This document shows positions 26,756-35,107 of a stretch of 64,000 nt of DNA, in pieces. Each line of letters starts with the position of its first letter. Positions within the stretch are counted from its first letter, which is position 1. The DNA lies in NCBI GenBank assembly GCA_030813035.1, contig JAUSTV010000014.1; one strand, 5' to 3'. This DNA comes from Bacillus_BA fengqiuensis (lineage in GTDB: Bacteria > Bacillota > Bacilli > Bacillales > Bacillaceae_H). The notes under the pieces were generated by a model. That model searched no databases. It was not told where the DNA came from and was given only the letters and a program-made list of their open reading frames with translations. The position numbers were made by a program, and so were the translations under genes.

Positions 26756-26857
26756 ACCAAAACCGTCACAACTCTTGCCGGCACTTATCGCAATGTGATG
26801 GAAATTAAAAATATTGCCCAAGGTGCAGGTCATATCCTGACTGTGGATGCAAGCTGA
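26756..26857 (+). pseudogene. C-terminal fragment of an SLH-type surface protein
   Basis: The frame reads TKTVTTLAGTYRNVMEIKN, then IAQGAGHILTVDAS and a stop. This matches the C-terminal part of the intact SLH protein encoded at 52046-53149 (AKTVTTPAGTFYDVIEIKN, AQGLGHIMTVDA), with the tyrosine-rich loop deleted. No start or upstream part remains. Confidence 0.7.
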
Positions 26858-26895
26858 CAACGCTCTAGAATTAGTTGAAATGTAGTGAACATACA

Positions 26896-26932
26896 GGAAA
26901 GCAGACCAATCGTTAAGAGGTCTGCTTTTTCT
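26896..26932. terminator. Bidirectional terminator
   Basis: The stem AAAGCAGACC / GGTCTGCTTT is flanked by A-rich and T-rich ends, so it can act in either direction. Confidence 0.7.
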
Positions 26933-27056
26933 GTATCTATATAAATCATGACTCATATCTCCGGGTAAGGTCAGCTGCTTTTTTGTTTAAAGAATAACGC
27001 TGATTTCTTATTCAACACATGGGGAGGTTCGTTTATACGGAACCGTTAAAATACGA

Positions 27057-27770
27057 TTAAAGGGCATTTACATTTTGTGCCCTTAATAGCTTTACAACCA
27101 TCTCTCCAATTTGTCTTCCCAGCCTTAATCCTTCGTTATTGTCTATTTTAAAATGCACGCCGGCGTACAAACGGGATTGAGCGCTTTCTTCCATTGCTTT
27201 TTTTATTCTGGATGACTCTGGTGGAAAGAAATAACTTAACATTACTTCTGCACATCCCGCCACAGTAGCGTGTGCGGAAGGATAGGATGGAAAACGAGGG
27301 GGAGACAATACCATGGGCAGGTTTCTGTCATATTGATTTGGACGTGCTACATCCCAACCATATTTAAAAAGCCATGTTATCACAAAAACATCGTTTATCG
27401 CGGCATGGACATAACCTAGTATTCTAGCAATATGGGGCGATCCCAGTCTATATTTTTTAGCTAAACGGAAAATGATAGCAGTGATTTTCTCGGTTAATTC
27501 ATCTGTTGCCCAATAGTGTGCAATGCGTATTTGTTGAGGGGTTAATGATGTTAATGTTTGCTCTACAATGAATAGCTCTGTTTCCCAATCAATATCATTC
27601 GGATGTATAATTCTCCAATTGATACGCTGGTGAAAGGGGTCTAAGAAATCATTGTCTCTTCCCCTTGAAATAAAAAACATCGGCCAATATCCTGCTTCTG
27701 GAGAACCTTTAGGAGGGTTTTTCTCCCCTGGGTAAGGATGTTCTGTCCATTTTCTATAAATTGTTCGCAT
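27057..27770 (-). CDS. PAP2/vanadium haloperoxidase-like protein
   Basis: A 237-residue protein of the PAP2/vanadium-dependent haloperoxidase superfamily. The three active-site blocks are present: KYGWDVARPNQYD (Lys and Arg), PSYPSAHATVAG (Ser-Ala-His, where acid phosphatases have Ser-Gly-His), and SRLYAGVHFKIDNNEG (Arg, catalytic His, Asp). There is no signal peptide. The start at 27770 follows AAGGGG; a TTG three codons earlier lacks better support. It diverges from the TOMM operon with about 290 bases between. Whether it is a phosphatase or an oxidase cannot be decided here. Confidence 0.8.
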   Translation of the reverse strand: MRTIYRKWTEHPYPGEKNPPKGSPEAGYWPMFFISRGRDNDFLDPFHQRINWRIIHPNDIDWETELFIVEQTLTSLTPQQIRIAHYWATDELTEKITAIIFRLAKKYRLGSPHIARILGYVHAAINDVFVITWLFKYGWDVARPNQYDRNLPMVLSPPRFPSYPSAHATVAGCAEVMLSYFFPPESSRIKKAMEESAQSRLYAGVHFKIDNNEGLRLGRQIGEMVVKLLRAQNVNAL

Positions 27771-27987
27771 AAAACCCAACCCCTTATGGAATGGTCTCCT
27801 TCTTCCTTATGATGAGAAGCAATAAAATATGACCATATATTGCTGCATATTTTAGAAGCAAGGAAAGATAAATTTGGCTGAAAAATAAGCGTTTGAATTA
27901 GTGACAATGCCCAAGCATAGTTCATATTTTAGTGGGGAGAGCATTCGAAGTGTTGATGAATTTACCTGTTACACAGTTGTTTGCTGA

Positions 27988-28016
27988 TTGTGGTCGTCCT
28001 GTGCCCCTCTTATGTT
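27988..28016 (+). promoter_or_regulatory. Candidate promoter of the TOMM precursor gene
   Basis: -35 TTGTGG (27988-27993) and -10 TATGTT (28011-28016) with a 17-base spacer, 41 bases upstream of the precursor start. Confidence 0.45.
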
Positions 28017-28057
28017 TCGGGTACACCTTGTTAATTTAATTTATGGAGGCTATGAAA

Positions 28058-28366
28058 ATGAATAATTTCCAAAATGAACTTCAAATGTTGAATGTTGGCG
28101 ATTTCCAGGCAAGCCAGGCAGTTCCTTGGGACCAAAACCAGTACTATGATGATTCGTTACGACAAATCAGTGGTTTTGGCGGTTCTTTTCGTTGTTCAAG
28201 TTGTTTTAGTTGCTTTCGTTGTTTTAGTTGCTTTTTTAGTTGCTTTAGCTGCTTTTTTAACTGCTTTAATTGTTTTCGTTGCCATAATTGTTTTAGTTGC
28301 TCTAATTGCGGTGGCCGTTGCGGCGGTGGCGGTCGTTGCGGCGGCGGCAGTCGCTGCGGAGGTTAA
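28058..28366 (+). CDS. Heterocycloanthracin/sonorensin-family TOMM precursor peptide
   Basis: A 102-residue ribosomally made precursor. The leader (about 1-42) reads MNNFQNELQMLNVGDFQ, then VPWDQNQYYDD, as in the heterocycloanthracin/sonorensin family. The core (43-102) has 16 cysteines: a Cys-Phe rich tract with spacings of 2-4 residues (residues 46-84) and then a Gly/Arg tail GGRCGGGGRCGGGSRCGG. Cysteines and serines are expected to be cyclised to thiazoles and oxazoles by the enzymes encoded downstream. The start at 28058 is best spaced from GGAGG, though ATG codons at 28043 and 28052 are in frame. Phe in place of the polar or Trp spacers of sonorensin makes the core unusual. Confidence 0.9.
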   Translation: MNNFQNELQMLNVGDFQASQAVPWDQNQYYDDSLRQISGFGGSFRCSSCFSCFRCFSCFFSCFSCFFNCFNCFRCHNCFSCSNCGGRCGGGGRCGGGSRCGG

Positions 28367-28405
28367 TCGTTCTAGTTTTTTTAATGAGTACTATATGGTT
28401 GCTTA

Positions 28406-28458
28406 AGGAGAAGGAAGAGCCCCCAGCATGAGTTAGGTGCAGGGGCTTTTCTCCTTAG
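28406..28458 (+). terminator. Attenuating terminator between precursor and maturation genes
   Basis: The stem AGGAGAAGGAAGAGCCCC / GGGGCTTTTCTCCT with a loop of about 18 bases. The T tract is interrupted, which may allow partial read-through and so give more precursor than enzyme. Confidence 0.65.
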
Positions 28459-28550
28459 GATTAGACATAAGAGACAAATTGCGGTACATAGGATGATAGT
28501 GAAAGAGATGATACAGATTTGAGAACAGCTCACGGGTAAGGAGGAGCGGA

Positions 28551-30515
28551 ATGACAAATTTAATTCCTTCTATGCGTCTGAAAGTGAAAAGGGATATGTT
28601 TTTTCTCCCTGATCCAAACAGCGGTGTGTATTTTCGGAACAACTTAAGTTCGTTCCGTATGGAAGGCAGTGCGATCGATCAGTGGGTTGAAAAGTTGATA
28701 CCGATGTTTAACGGGGAATACACATTGGGGGATTTGACCGACGGATTGCCGGGCCCATATAGGGAGCGGGTGTATGAAATTGCAGATGTGCTGTATCGAA
28801 ACGGGTTTGTTCGGGATGTGAGTCAAGATCGTCCGCATGAATTGGCGGATCAGGTTCTTAAAAAACATGCTTCTCAAATTGAGTTTTTGGACAGTTTCGG
28901 CGATTCGAGTGCGTACCGTTTTCAAGTCTATCGTCAGGCAAAAGTGTTGGCAGTTGGCTCTGGTCCTTTTTTTGTTTCATTGGTTTCTGCGTTGATTGAA
29001 TCCGGATTGCCCAAGTTCCACATGTTAATCACGGATTCGGTATCGACCAATAGACGGCGGTTGATGGAACTCGTGGCACATGCTCGTAAATCAGACCACG
29101 AGGTGGCGGTAGAGGAGGTCACCGTGAAGAAGGAGGGGGTGAGTTCCTGGCGGGAGATTGTGCAGCGGTTTGATTCGATATTATATGTGTCGCAGGAGGG
29201 AGATGTGGAGGAACTGCGGGCCCTTCATGCAGTTTGCAGAGAGGAGAAGAAAATGTTCCTTCCTGCTATATGCCTGCAACAGGCGGGACTGGCGGGGCCG
29301 CTAATGCGCCCAGGTTCTGAGAACTGTTGGGAATCATTGTGGCGTCGCATACATCAATCGACGCTCTGCAAAGACGAGCAATTATCCATTTTTTCTTCTA
29401 CGGCGGGAGCAATGTTGGCCAATGTAATCGTGTTTGAATTGTTTAAAGAGGTTACAGGAGTGACTGAATCGGAACAGAAAAATCGATTCTTCCTGCTCAA
29501 TCTGGATACATTAGAAGGAAACTGGCATTCGTTCATGCCTCATCCGCTCGTGACCGGACGTACATCGGCTGAATGGGTTGAAGATGTTGAAGTGCGGATC
29601 GAACAGGGATTGAGCCGAGCGGAGCCGAGCGAATTGCTTCTTTATTTCAGCCAGCTCACATCAGAGGTGTCAGGTATTTTCCATATTTGGGAAGAGGGAG
29701 GCTTAAAGCAGCTGCCGTTAGCTCAATGTCGTGTTCAGGCGGTTGACCCGTTATCGGAGGGGCCGGCTGGACTGCTGCCGGACATTGTCTGTACAAGTTT
29801 GACCCATGAGGAGGCACGGAGAGAGGCGGGGCTGGCTGGGATTGAAGCATATATATCGCGAATGGCCGGTCATTTCGTTACGAGTCTGCCTTCACATCAG
29901 GCAGCGGATGGTCGTATAGTAGAGCCGCGGGAATTTGTCGGCGTCGGAGCGGGCGAAACGTTTGTGGAAGGTGTTTGCCGCGGGTTACAAAAGTGTTTGG
30001 CTGAGGAGCTGAGTAAGCGACAGGCCGATCAGAAAAATGCTGTCTCTCGAGTGCAGTTAAGCGAGGTAGAAGATGAACGCTGCCGGTTTTATTTGCAGGC
30101 GCTGACCACCATGAAGGGAACACCGGTAATTGGCCTGGGAGAGGAAGTGTCCGGCTTCCCTGTAGTATGGGTTGGTACGAACGGCCGCTGGTATGGCAGC
30201 GTAGGTTTAAATACAACAATGGCGTTACGGAATGCGTTACAACAGGCGATTATGAAAGTACAAAACGAAGCAGATTGCCTCACGACGCAAGCGTTGGAGG
30301 TCTCATCCGTGCTTCTGGAAAATGAGGTGCCGCCAAGCCTTGCAATCCCCGCGGGTGAAGAGACGGCACAATCCGAGGTTTTACGGTCCGCTATACAAGT
30401 CTTGGAACGAAACCGCAAACGGCTCTTAGTCTTCGAACCAGCAGTGGAACCATTTTTGAACGAGAAACTAGCAGGGGTGTTTGGAGTGTTGTTACGAGAG
30501 GAGGAATCCAGGTGA
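28551..30515 (+). CDS. ThiF-like TOMM maturation protein
   Basis: A 654-residue protein of the kind annotated as putative thiazole-containing bacteriocin maturation protein. The N-terminal region (MRLKVKRDMFFLPDPNSGVY) resembles a leader-recognition winged helix, and a Rossmann-like ThiF/E1 segment begins around KVLAVGSGPFFVSLVSALI (about 130-148). It lacks the full E1 adenylation and zinc-cysteine sets, so it probably binds precursor and partners rather than catalysing. GTAAGGAGGAG lies ahead of the ATG. It overlaps the cyclodehydratase gene by four bases. Confidence 0.85.
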   Translation: MTNLIPSMRLKVKRDMFFLPDPNSGVYFRNNLSSFRMEGSAIDQWVEKLIPMFNGEYTLGDLTDGLPGPYRERVYEIADVLYRNGFVRDVSQDRPHELADQVLKKHASQIEFLDSFGDSSAYRFQVYRQAKVLAVGSGPFFVSLVSALIESGLPKFHMLITDSVSTNRRRLMELVAHARKSDHEVAVEEVTVKKEGVSSWREIVQRFDSILYVSQEGDVEELRALHAVCREEKKMFLPAICLQQAGLAGPLMRPGSENCWESLWRRIHQSTLCKDEQLSIFSSTAGAMLANVIVFELFKEVTGVTESEQKNRFFLLNLDTLEGNWHSFMPHPLVTGRTSAEWVEDVEVRIEQGLSRAEPSELLLYFSQLTSEVSGIFHIWEEGGLKQLPLAQCRVQAVDPLSEGPAGLLPDIVCTSLTHEEARREAGLAGIEAYISRMAGHFVTSLPSHQAADGRIVEPREFVGVGAGETFVEGVCRGLQKCLAEELSKRQADQKNAVSRVQLSEVEDERCRFYLQALTTMKGTPVIGLGEEVSGFPVVWVGTNGRWYGSVGLNTTMALRNALQQAIMKVQNEADCLTTQALEVSSVLLENEVPPSLAIPAGEETAQSEVLRSAIQVLERNRKRLLVFEPAVEPFLNEKLAGVFGVLLREEESR

Positions 30516-32458
30516 GTGCTGTCGTGGCGGTTGTCGGAGAAGGATTGCTGTCGGACTTTGTTTGCGGGGAATTGTCCACCCAATACCAGGTCATTCGTCA
30601 TACCGATTTCGGGGCAGGAATACCGGAATCGGCTGATTTGGTTCTATTGCTGCACGATACCTGGAATCCCTCTGTCCATCAACAGGCGGAAGAGGTACTG
30701 TGGCCAATCGGCATTCCTTGGCTGCGAGGCTTCGTTTCATTTGGCGAGGGCGTGGTCGGGCCGCTGGTTCGACCGGGTACCGCGGGATGCTCCCAGTGTG
30801 CAGAATTAAGGCGCCTTATGGCAGGACGCGACCGGAAAGAGATGTGGGAGGTACAACAACGGAGACTTGCAGAACAAGGAGGAATGCCGGGGGACGCATG
30901 GGCATCGCGCACGGGGCTTTTACAGATGGCTCATCTGCTCGAGGCGGAAGTACAGAGGGCGCTGCAAGGTAATCAGTCTCACTTAGAAGGACGGATATTT
31001 TTAATCAATTTAAGAACATTGAAGAGTTCACGGCATTTCTTTCTGCCCGACCCATTGTGTACGGTTTGCAGTCAATTACCTGACGATACACCGGCTGCGG
31101 CCCGAATTTCACTGCAGCCAAGTCCGAAAATCAAGCCTGACAGTTATCGCTCCCGGTCAATGGATGATTTGGATAAAGTTCTAGTCAAAGACTATTTAGA
31201 TCATCGGACTGGCTTTTTGAATGGTAAAATGTATGACCTGGTGCCGCCATTTGCTGATGTAAGTGTCAATTTGCCGTTGTTTGCGGGGGACGAAGGAGCT
31301 GCAGGCCGGACTCATTCATACGCGGTAAGTGAGTTGACTGCCATTTTGGAGGGATTGGAGCGGTATTGCGGTCTGGCTCCACGCGGTAAGAGGACAGTGG
31401 TCCATGACAGTTACCGCAACCTGGAAGATCAAGCGCTTAATCCTATTGAGGTAGGCGTGCACGCGAAGGAACAGTATGCGCAGCCTGGTTTTCCGTTCAA
31501 ACCGTTTAATCCTGATCGCCCAATGAATTGGGTATGGGGGTATTCATTTTTGCAAGAGCGTCCGATTTTAGTTCCAGAGTTGCTTGCTTATTACAGCTTA
31601 GGCTGCGGGAAGGGATTTGTCTATGAAACTTCCAACGGATGCGCATTAGGCGGAAGTTTAGAGGAGGCCATTTTCTACGGAATTTTGGAAGTGGTGGAGC
31701 GTGATTCGTTCTTGATGACCTGGTACGCACAGCTGGCTCTCCCGCGTCTTGATCCATCTTCCGCTAATGACCAAGAATTACAATTGATGGTCGAACGCGT
31801 ACGGGCGGTGGCGGGCTATGATCTGCATTTGTTTAACTCGACAATGGAGCACGGAGTTCCAAGCGTGTTGGCATTGGCGAAAAACAGGAAGGAAAAGGGA
31901 TTGAATTTGATTTGTGCGGCCGGAGCCCATCCGGATCCGGTACGGGCGGTAAAAAGCGCAGTTCACGAGTTGGCCGGCATGATGCTGACGCTTGACGAAA
32001 AACTTGAGGCAAATGAGGCGGAGTATGTGCGAATGCTGCAAGATTCTTCACTCGTGCAGAGAATGGATGATCATGGCATGCTGTACGGTTTGCCACAAGC
32101 AGAGGAGCGTCTGCAGTTTTTGCTGAACGAAAATCGTCCGTTGCGAACGTTTGACGAGGAATTCAAGCGGAAGGCGAGAAATAAAGACCTGACCGATGAC
32201 CTGAAGGGCATTCTTCAGGTGTTTCACCGATTGAACCTTGATGTGATTGTGGTGGACCAGACGACACCGGAAACCATTCGAAACGGACTGTATTGCGTGA
32301 AAGTGCTGATTCCCGGGATGCTGCCGATGACATTCGGGCATCACCTTACCCGCGTAACAGGGCTGGAGAGGGTGCTTCGGGTACCGATGGAACTCGGATA
32401 TGCGAAACAGCCGCTGACACTTGAACAGCTCAATCCACATCCGCATCCGTTTCCATAA
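30512..32458 (+). CDS. Fused TOMM cyclodehydratase (E1-like plus YcaO)
   Basis: A 648-residue fusion that forms thiazolines and oxazolines in the precursor using ATP. The N-terminal E1-like/docking part carries the zinc tetrad CSQC (93-96) and CTVC (183-186). The YcaO kinase domain (about 225-648) has SELTAILEGLERYCG and GGSLEEAIFYGILEVVERD, with the Glu residues expected for Mg-ATP. It ends in the Pro-rich PHPHPFP (642-648), the conserved YcaO C-terminus. GTG start inside the upstream stop (GTGA). It is the central enzyme of the cluster. Confidence 0.93.
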   Translation: MSAVVAVVGEGLLSDFVCGELSTQYQVIRHTDFGAGIPESADLVLLLHDTWNPSVHQQAEEVLWPIGIPWLRGFVSFGEGVVGPLVRPGTAGCSQCAELRRLMAGRDRKEMWEVQQRRLAEQGGMPGDAWASRTGLLQMAHLLEAEVQRALQGNQSHLEGRIFLINLRTLKSSRHFFLPDPLCTVCSQLPDDTPAAARISLQPSPKIKPDSYRSRSMDDLDKVLVKDYLDHRTGFLNGKMYDLVPPFADVSVNLPLFAGDEGAAGRTHSYAVSELTAILEGLERYCGLAPRGKRTVVHDSYRNLEDQALNPIEVGVHAKEQYAQPGFPFKPFNPDRPMNWVWGYSFLQERPILVPELLAYYSLGCGKGFVYETSNGCALGGSLEEAIFYGILEVVERDSFLMTWYAQLALPRLDPSSANDQELQLMVERVRAVAGYDLHLFNSTMEHGVPSVLALAKNRKEKGLNLICAAGAHPDPVRAVKSAVHELAGMMLTLDEKLEANEAEYVRMLQDSSLVQRMDDHGMLYGLPQAEERLQFLLNENRPLRTFDEEFKRKARNKDLTDDLKGILQVFHRLNLDVIVVDQTTPETIRNGLYCVKVLIPGMLPMTFGHHLTRVTGLERVLRVPMELGYAKQPLTLEQLNPHPHPFP

Positions 32459-32480
32459 GCGGTAACTAGGGGGGAGGACG

Positions 32481-34058
32481 ATGAGTCTAGACGAATTTCT
32501 GCACAATTTACATTTCGATACTGACAAGGCAAGCCCGCCGGACCGTGAAGTGGATTGGGAAGATGCACCGCTTGCGTATAAGCTCTACCGTGGCTTGCCT
32601 GTTGTTCCGCTTTCTCTGGAAGTGCCGCTGACGCTTGAAGGACAGGAAGCACCCGCAAATCCTGACCTTCGCAGAATCGGTCATTTTCTCTGGTATGTGT
32701 TCGGCCTTACTCAATTTTGCCAGTCAGTCTTTCCTTTGGAGTCAACAGAGCAAGCAGCGGACATCATGCAGTCGTATCGGCGGTTTGCCCCTTCCGGCGG
32801 GGCGTTGTATCCAAACGAATTATACGTGTATTTGAAGATGGAGGATTTGCCTTTTGGTGTGTACCATTATGATGTGGCACATCACCGCTTGGTATTGCTG
32901 CGAGAAGGCAATTTTGATTCATATATAGCGAGGGCTCTCGGGAATCGTTGTGACGTATCCGCTTGTTTTGGTACGGTGTTTATATCCACAATGTTTTGGA
33001 AAAATTTCTTTAAATACAATAATTTTGCCTACCGTCTGCAAGGGTTGGATGCTGGTGTGGTGATTGGACAGTTATTGGAAGTGGCGAAACGGTTTGGCTT
33101 CGCATCGGGTGTGTACTTCCAATTTCTTGATCGGGCCATCAACCATCTGCTTGGGCTATCTGAACAAGAGGAGAGTGTGTATGCGGTTATCCCGCTATCG
33201 GTGGAACCTACAATCTGGTCTACTAACGGGCGAGACATAGACGGAATAGTCTCTGCTGCCGAATTGTGCCGAGAGTTGACAGCCATTCAGCATGATCACT
33301 ACGTCCGGTCACGAAGGGTCAGAGAGTATCCGATGTTAACTAAGATGAATGAAGCGTCTATGCTGGAATCAACGCAATTGTTTCGCCAGATTAAGGAGAA
33401 GGAAAAGGTGAATGGTGAGGAGCAAGCAGTAGCTCTGCCACACATGAAACGGTTGTCGTATGATTTGACATCGGTTTGCCGAAAACGATATTCACCGGAC
33501 ATGGATTTCGTTTTGGAAAAGGTAAGTCAACAGCAACTAGCCGAACTGTTGCATGAGGCGACGGCTTCCTTCTTGTATCGAAACGATTTAGAGGGAGCAT
33601 ATGAGAAGCGCGAGTCGCGTGTCTCATTATATGGCTGTTTGTATAATGTGGAAGGCATTCCGGATGGTGCTTATCATTATGACAGTGATGCACATGCGTT
33701 ACGACAGGTGCATCTCGGAGATCATCGACTCCGGCTGCAATACGGAATGTCTCTAGATAATGTAAATTTGCTCCAAGTCCCGCTTTGTCTGCATGTGACA
33801 GGGGATAAGGATCATTACAAAACGGCTCTCGGGTACAGAGGATATCGTATTCAACAGATGGAAGCGGGTATGCTCGTCCAACGATTACTGTTAGCGGCGT
33901 CAGCCATCGGGATGGGAGGGCACCCGCTCCTTGGGTTTGACGCGAGCTTGTGTGATGAGATTTACAAGATGGAGTCACAAGGAAAAACCAGCCTGATTCA
34001 AATTCCGCTTGGCCCCTACCGACCTCGCCCCTGGTTGAAGGGAAGTTTACGTAGTTAA
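32481..34058 (+). CDS. SagB-type FMN dehydrogenase, two-domain
   Basis: A 525-residue nitroreductase-fold enzyme expected to oxidise azolines to aromatic thiazoles and oxazoles with FMN. The first domain (about 60-270) has RRFAPSGGALYPNELYVYL, the SagB FMN-site signature. The second half (about 320-525) repeats the fold (YGCLYNVEGIPDGAYHYD, then ASAIGMGGHPLLGFD), as in the long ThcOx/SagB forms. GGGGGGAGG precedes the ATG, 22 bases after the cyclodehydratase stop. It is the last gene of the TOMM operon. Confidence 0.92.
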   Translation: MSLDEFLHNLHFDTDKASPPDREVDWEDAPLAYKLYRGLPVVPLSLEVPLTLEGQEAPANPDLRRIGHFLWYVFGLTQFCQSVFPLESTEQAADIMQSYRRFAPSGGALYPNELYVYLKMEDLPFGVYHYDVAHHRLVLLREGNFDSYIARALGNRCDVSACFGTVFISTMFWKNFFKYNNFAYRLQGLDAGVVIGQLLEVAKRFGFASGVYFQFLDRAINHLLGLSEQEESVYAVIPLSVEPTIWSTNGRDIDGIVSAAELCRELTAIQHDHYVRSRRVREYPMLTKMNEASMLESTQLFRQIKEKEKVNGEEQAVALPHMKRLSYDLTSVCRKRYSPDMDFVLEKVSQQQLAELLHEATASFLYRNDLEGAYEKRESRVSLYGCLYNVEGIPDGAYHYDSDAHALRQVHLGDHRLRLQYGMSLDNVNLLQVPLCLHVTGDKDHYKTALGYRGYRIQQMEAGMLVQRLLLAASAIGMGGHPLLGFDASLCDEIYKMESQGKTSLIQIPLGPYRPRPWLKGSLRS

Positions 34059-34083
34059 GTATGATAAAGGTTTACTATAGAAA

Positions 34084-34122
34084 AAAGGCAAGCCTGCATA
34101 TATCGACCGGTTTGCCTTCTTT
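34084..34122 (+). terminator. Terminator of the TOMM operon; right copy of a flanking repeat
   Basis: The stem AAGGCAAGCC / GGTTTGCCTT with a following T-rich tract. It is closely similar to the hairpin at 26711-26750. Confidence 0.75.
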
Positions 34123-34168
34123 AATGATCATACTCCAATTTAATACACCAGAAAATGATGCTTATCTT

Positions 34169-34408
34169 CTATTGTTTAGGTAAAACGGTTTTCATTTGTC
34201 TACTCATGATTCTACTTGTAATTGGTTGTTCGGCCGCCTGTGATCTCTTATTTCCACGCCCTCTTGTCATTCCATAAGTAGCAATAGCTCCAACCACCAG
34301 GCTTAATAATGAAATGATCATGCCTCTGTTATTACGTTTCTTCCCGAACATCCACCCATTCATACGGTCGAAATTAAATAAGGACGTTAACCAACGTAAG
34401 TTGTTCAT
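34169..34408 (-). CDS. Small single-helix membrane protein
   Basis: A 79-residue protein. A basic N-terminal part (WLTSLFNFDRMNGWMFGKKR) precedes one hydrophobic helix (GMIISLLSLVVGAIATYGMT, about 29-48) and a basic tail. It resembles small Bacillus proteins of the DUF3918 kind, but I cannot confirm the family. The start at 34408 follows AAAGAGG; the open frame continues upstream without a site. A related fragment lies at 40844-40933. Confidence 0.6.
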   Translation of the reverse strand: MNNLRWLTSLFNFDRMNGWMFGKKRNNRGMIISLLSLVVGAIATYGMTRGRGNKRSQAAEQPITSRIMSRQMKTVLPKQ

Positions 34409-34555
34409 TTTGCGAGTACCTCTTTGATATTTGGTTGGAAGAAAATAATCTTCCATCATCTTTATTTTTTGATGACTTTACGGATATATACTGAGAAAAA
34501 TTACGCTATTTAGCATATTTTACGATTTGTAAGATAGAATAGGAAATCATCAAGG

Positions 34556-34592
34556 AAAAAGGCCAAGGTACCGACACCCTGGCCTTTTCCTT
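34556..34592 (-). terminator. Terminator of the small lipoprotein gene
   Basis: The stem AAGGCCAGGGTG / TACCTTGGCCTT (minus strand) is followed by TTTCC. Confidence 0.7.
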
Positions 34593-34597
34593 GATGA

Positions 34598-34738
34598 TTA
34601 CTGTGAATCGTCTTCCGTTTGTTCGGAAGGTTCTTCGCTTGGATCTGGCTCGTCTTCATCGACACCATTGCAGCCGAAGAGAAATCCGAGAGATAATACT
34701 GTAGACATAAGAACAAATAAATATTTTCTTTTCTTCAA
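34598..34738 (-). CDS. Small acidic lipoprotein (46 aa)
   Basis: TTG start 9 bases after AAAGGAG. A signal sequence KKRKYLFVLMSTVLSLGF ends in the lipobox LFGC, so Cys22-23 would be lipidated and the short mature peptide, almost entirely Asp, Glu, Pro and Ser, would sit on the outer face of the membrane. The frame is too short for automatic ORF cut-offs. The function is unknown. Confidence 0.65.
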   Translation of the reverse strand: MKKRKYLFVLMSTVLSLGFLFGCNGVDEDEPDPSEEPSEQTEDDSQ

Positions 34739-34862
34739 AGTGTTTATGCTCCTTTCGAATACATGTTTCTGCTTTTATCATCCACTTTAAGAAAAGAGAA
34801 TATGCAAAACTCCTTTTAACAGTTTTTTCTTTGATTAATACAAAATAAGAGACTCAAAAAAA

Positions 34863-35027
34863 TCATCTTGCTGTAACATCTTTAATTGCGTTAGAAATGC
34901 GGTCAAGTGCTACTTTTCCAAAATCTTCAACAGCATTTTTGATTGCATCGCCTGCTGTTTCACCCCCGCCATTTGTTCTATTGCGGCCTGCGTCGATGGC
35001 CGATTGATTTTGATTTTCCTCAGTCAT
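34863..35027 (-). CDS. Small hypothetical protein (54 aa)
   Basis: AAGGAGG lies ahead of the ATG. The product begins with a polar Gln/Asn-rich stretch (MTEENQNQSAIDAGRNR), then GGGETAGDAIKNAVEDF and an amphipathic helix (KVALDRISNAIKDVTAR). It is cytoplasmic. I do not recognise the family. The Gly-rich turn followed by a helix recalls small spore-associated proteins, but this is only an impression. Confidence 0.55.
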   Translation of the reverse strand: MTEENQNQSAIDAGRNRTNGGGETAGDAIKNAVEDFGKVALDRISNAIKDVTAR

Positions 35028-35107
35028 TCATTATGCCTCCTTAAATCGTTTTTCGACCTTATTATAAGAAAAGGGTATATTACCTATTCGAAGCTCAACA
35101 ATTACAT

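Noticed and set aside
27641..27925. Minus-strand frame upstream of the PAP2-like gene
   Set aside because: Out of frame with the PAP2-like gene start, no binding site, no recognisable content.
28092..28406. Overlapping +1 frame within the TOMM precursor giving a Val/Ala-rich hydrophobic protein
   Set aside because: It is a shifted reading of the Cys-Phe codon repeats and has no ribosome binding site. The precursor frame has the family leader.
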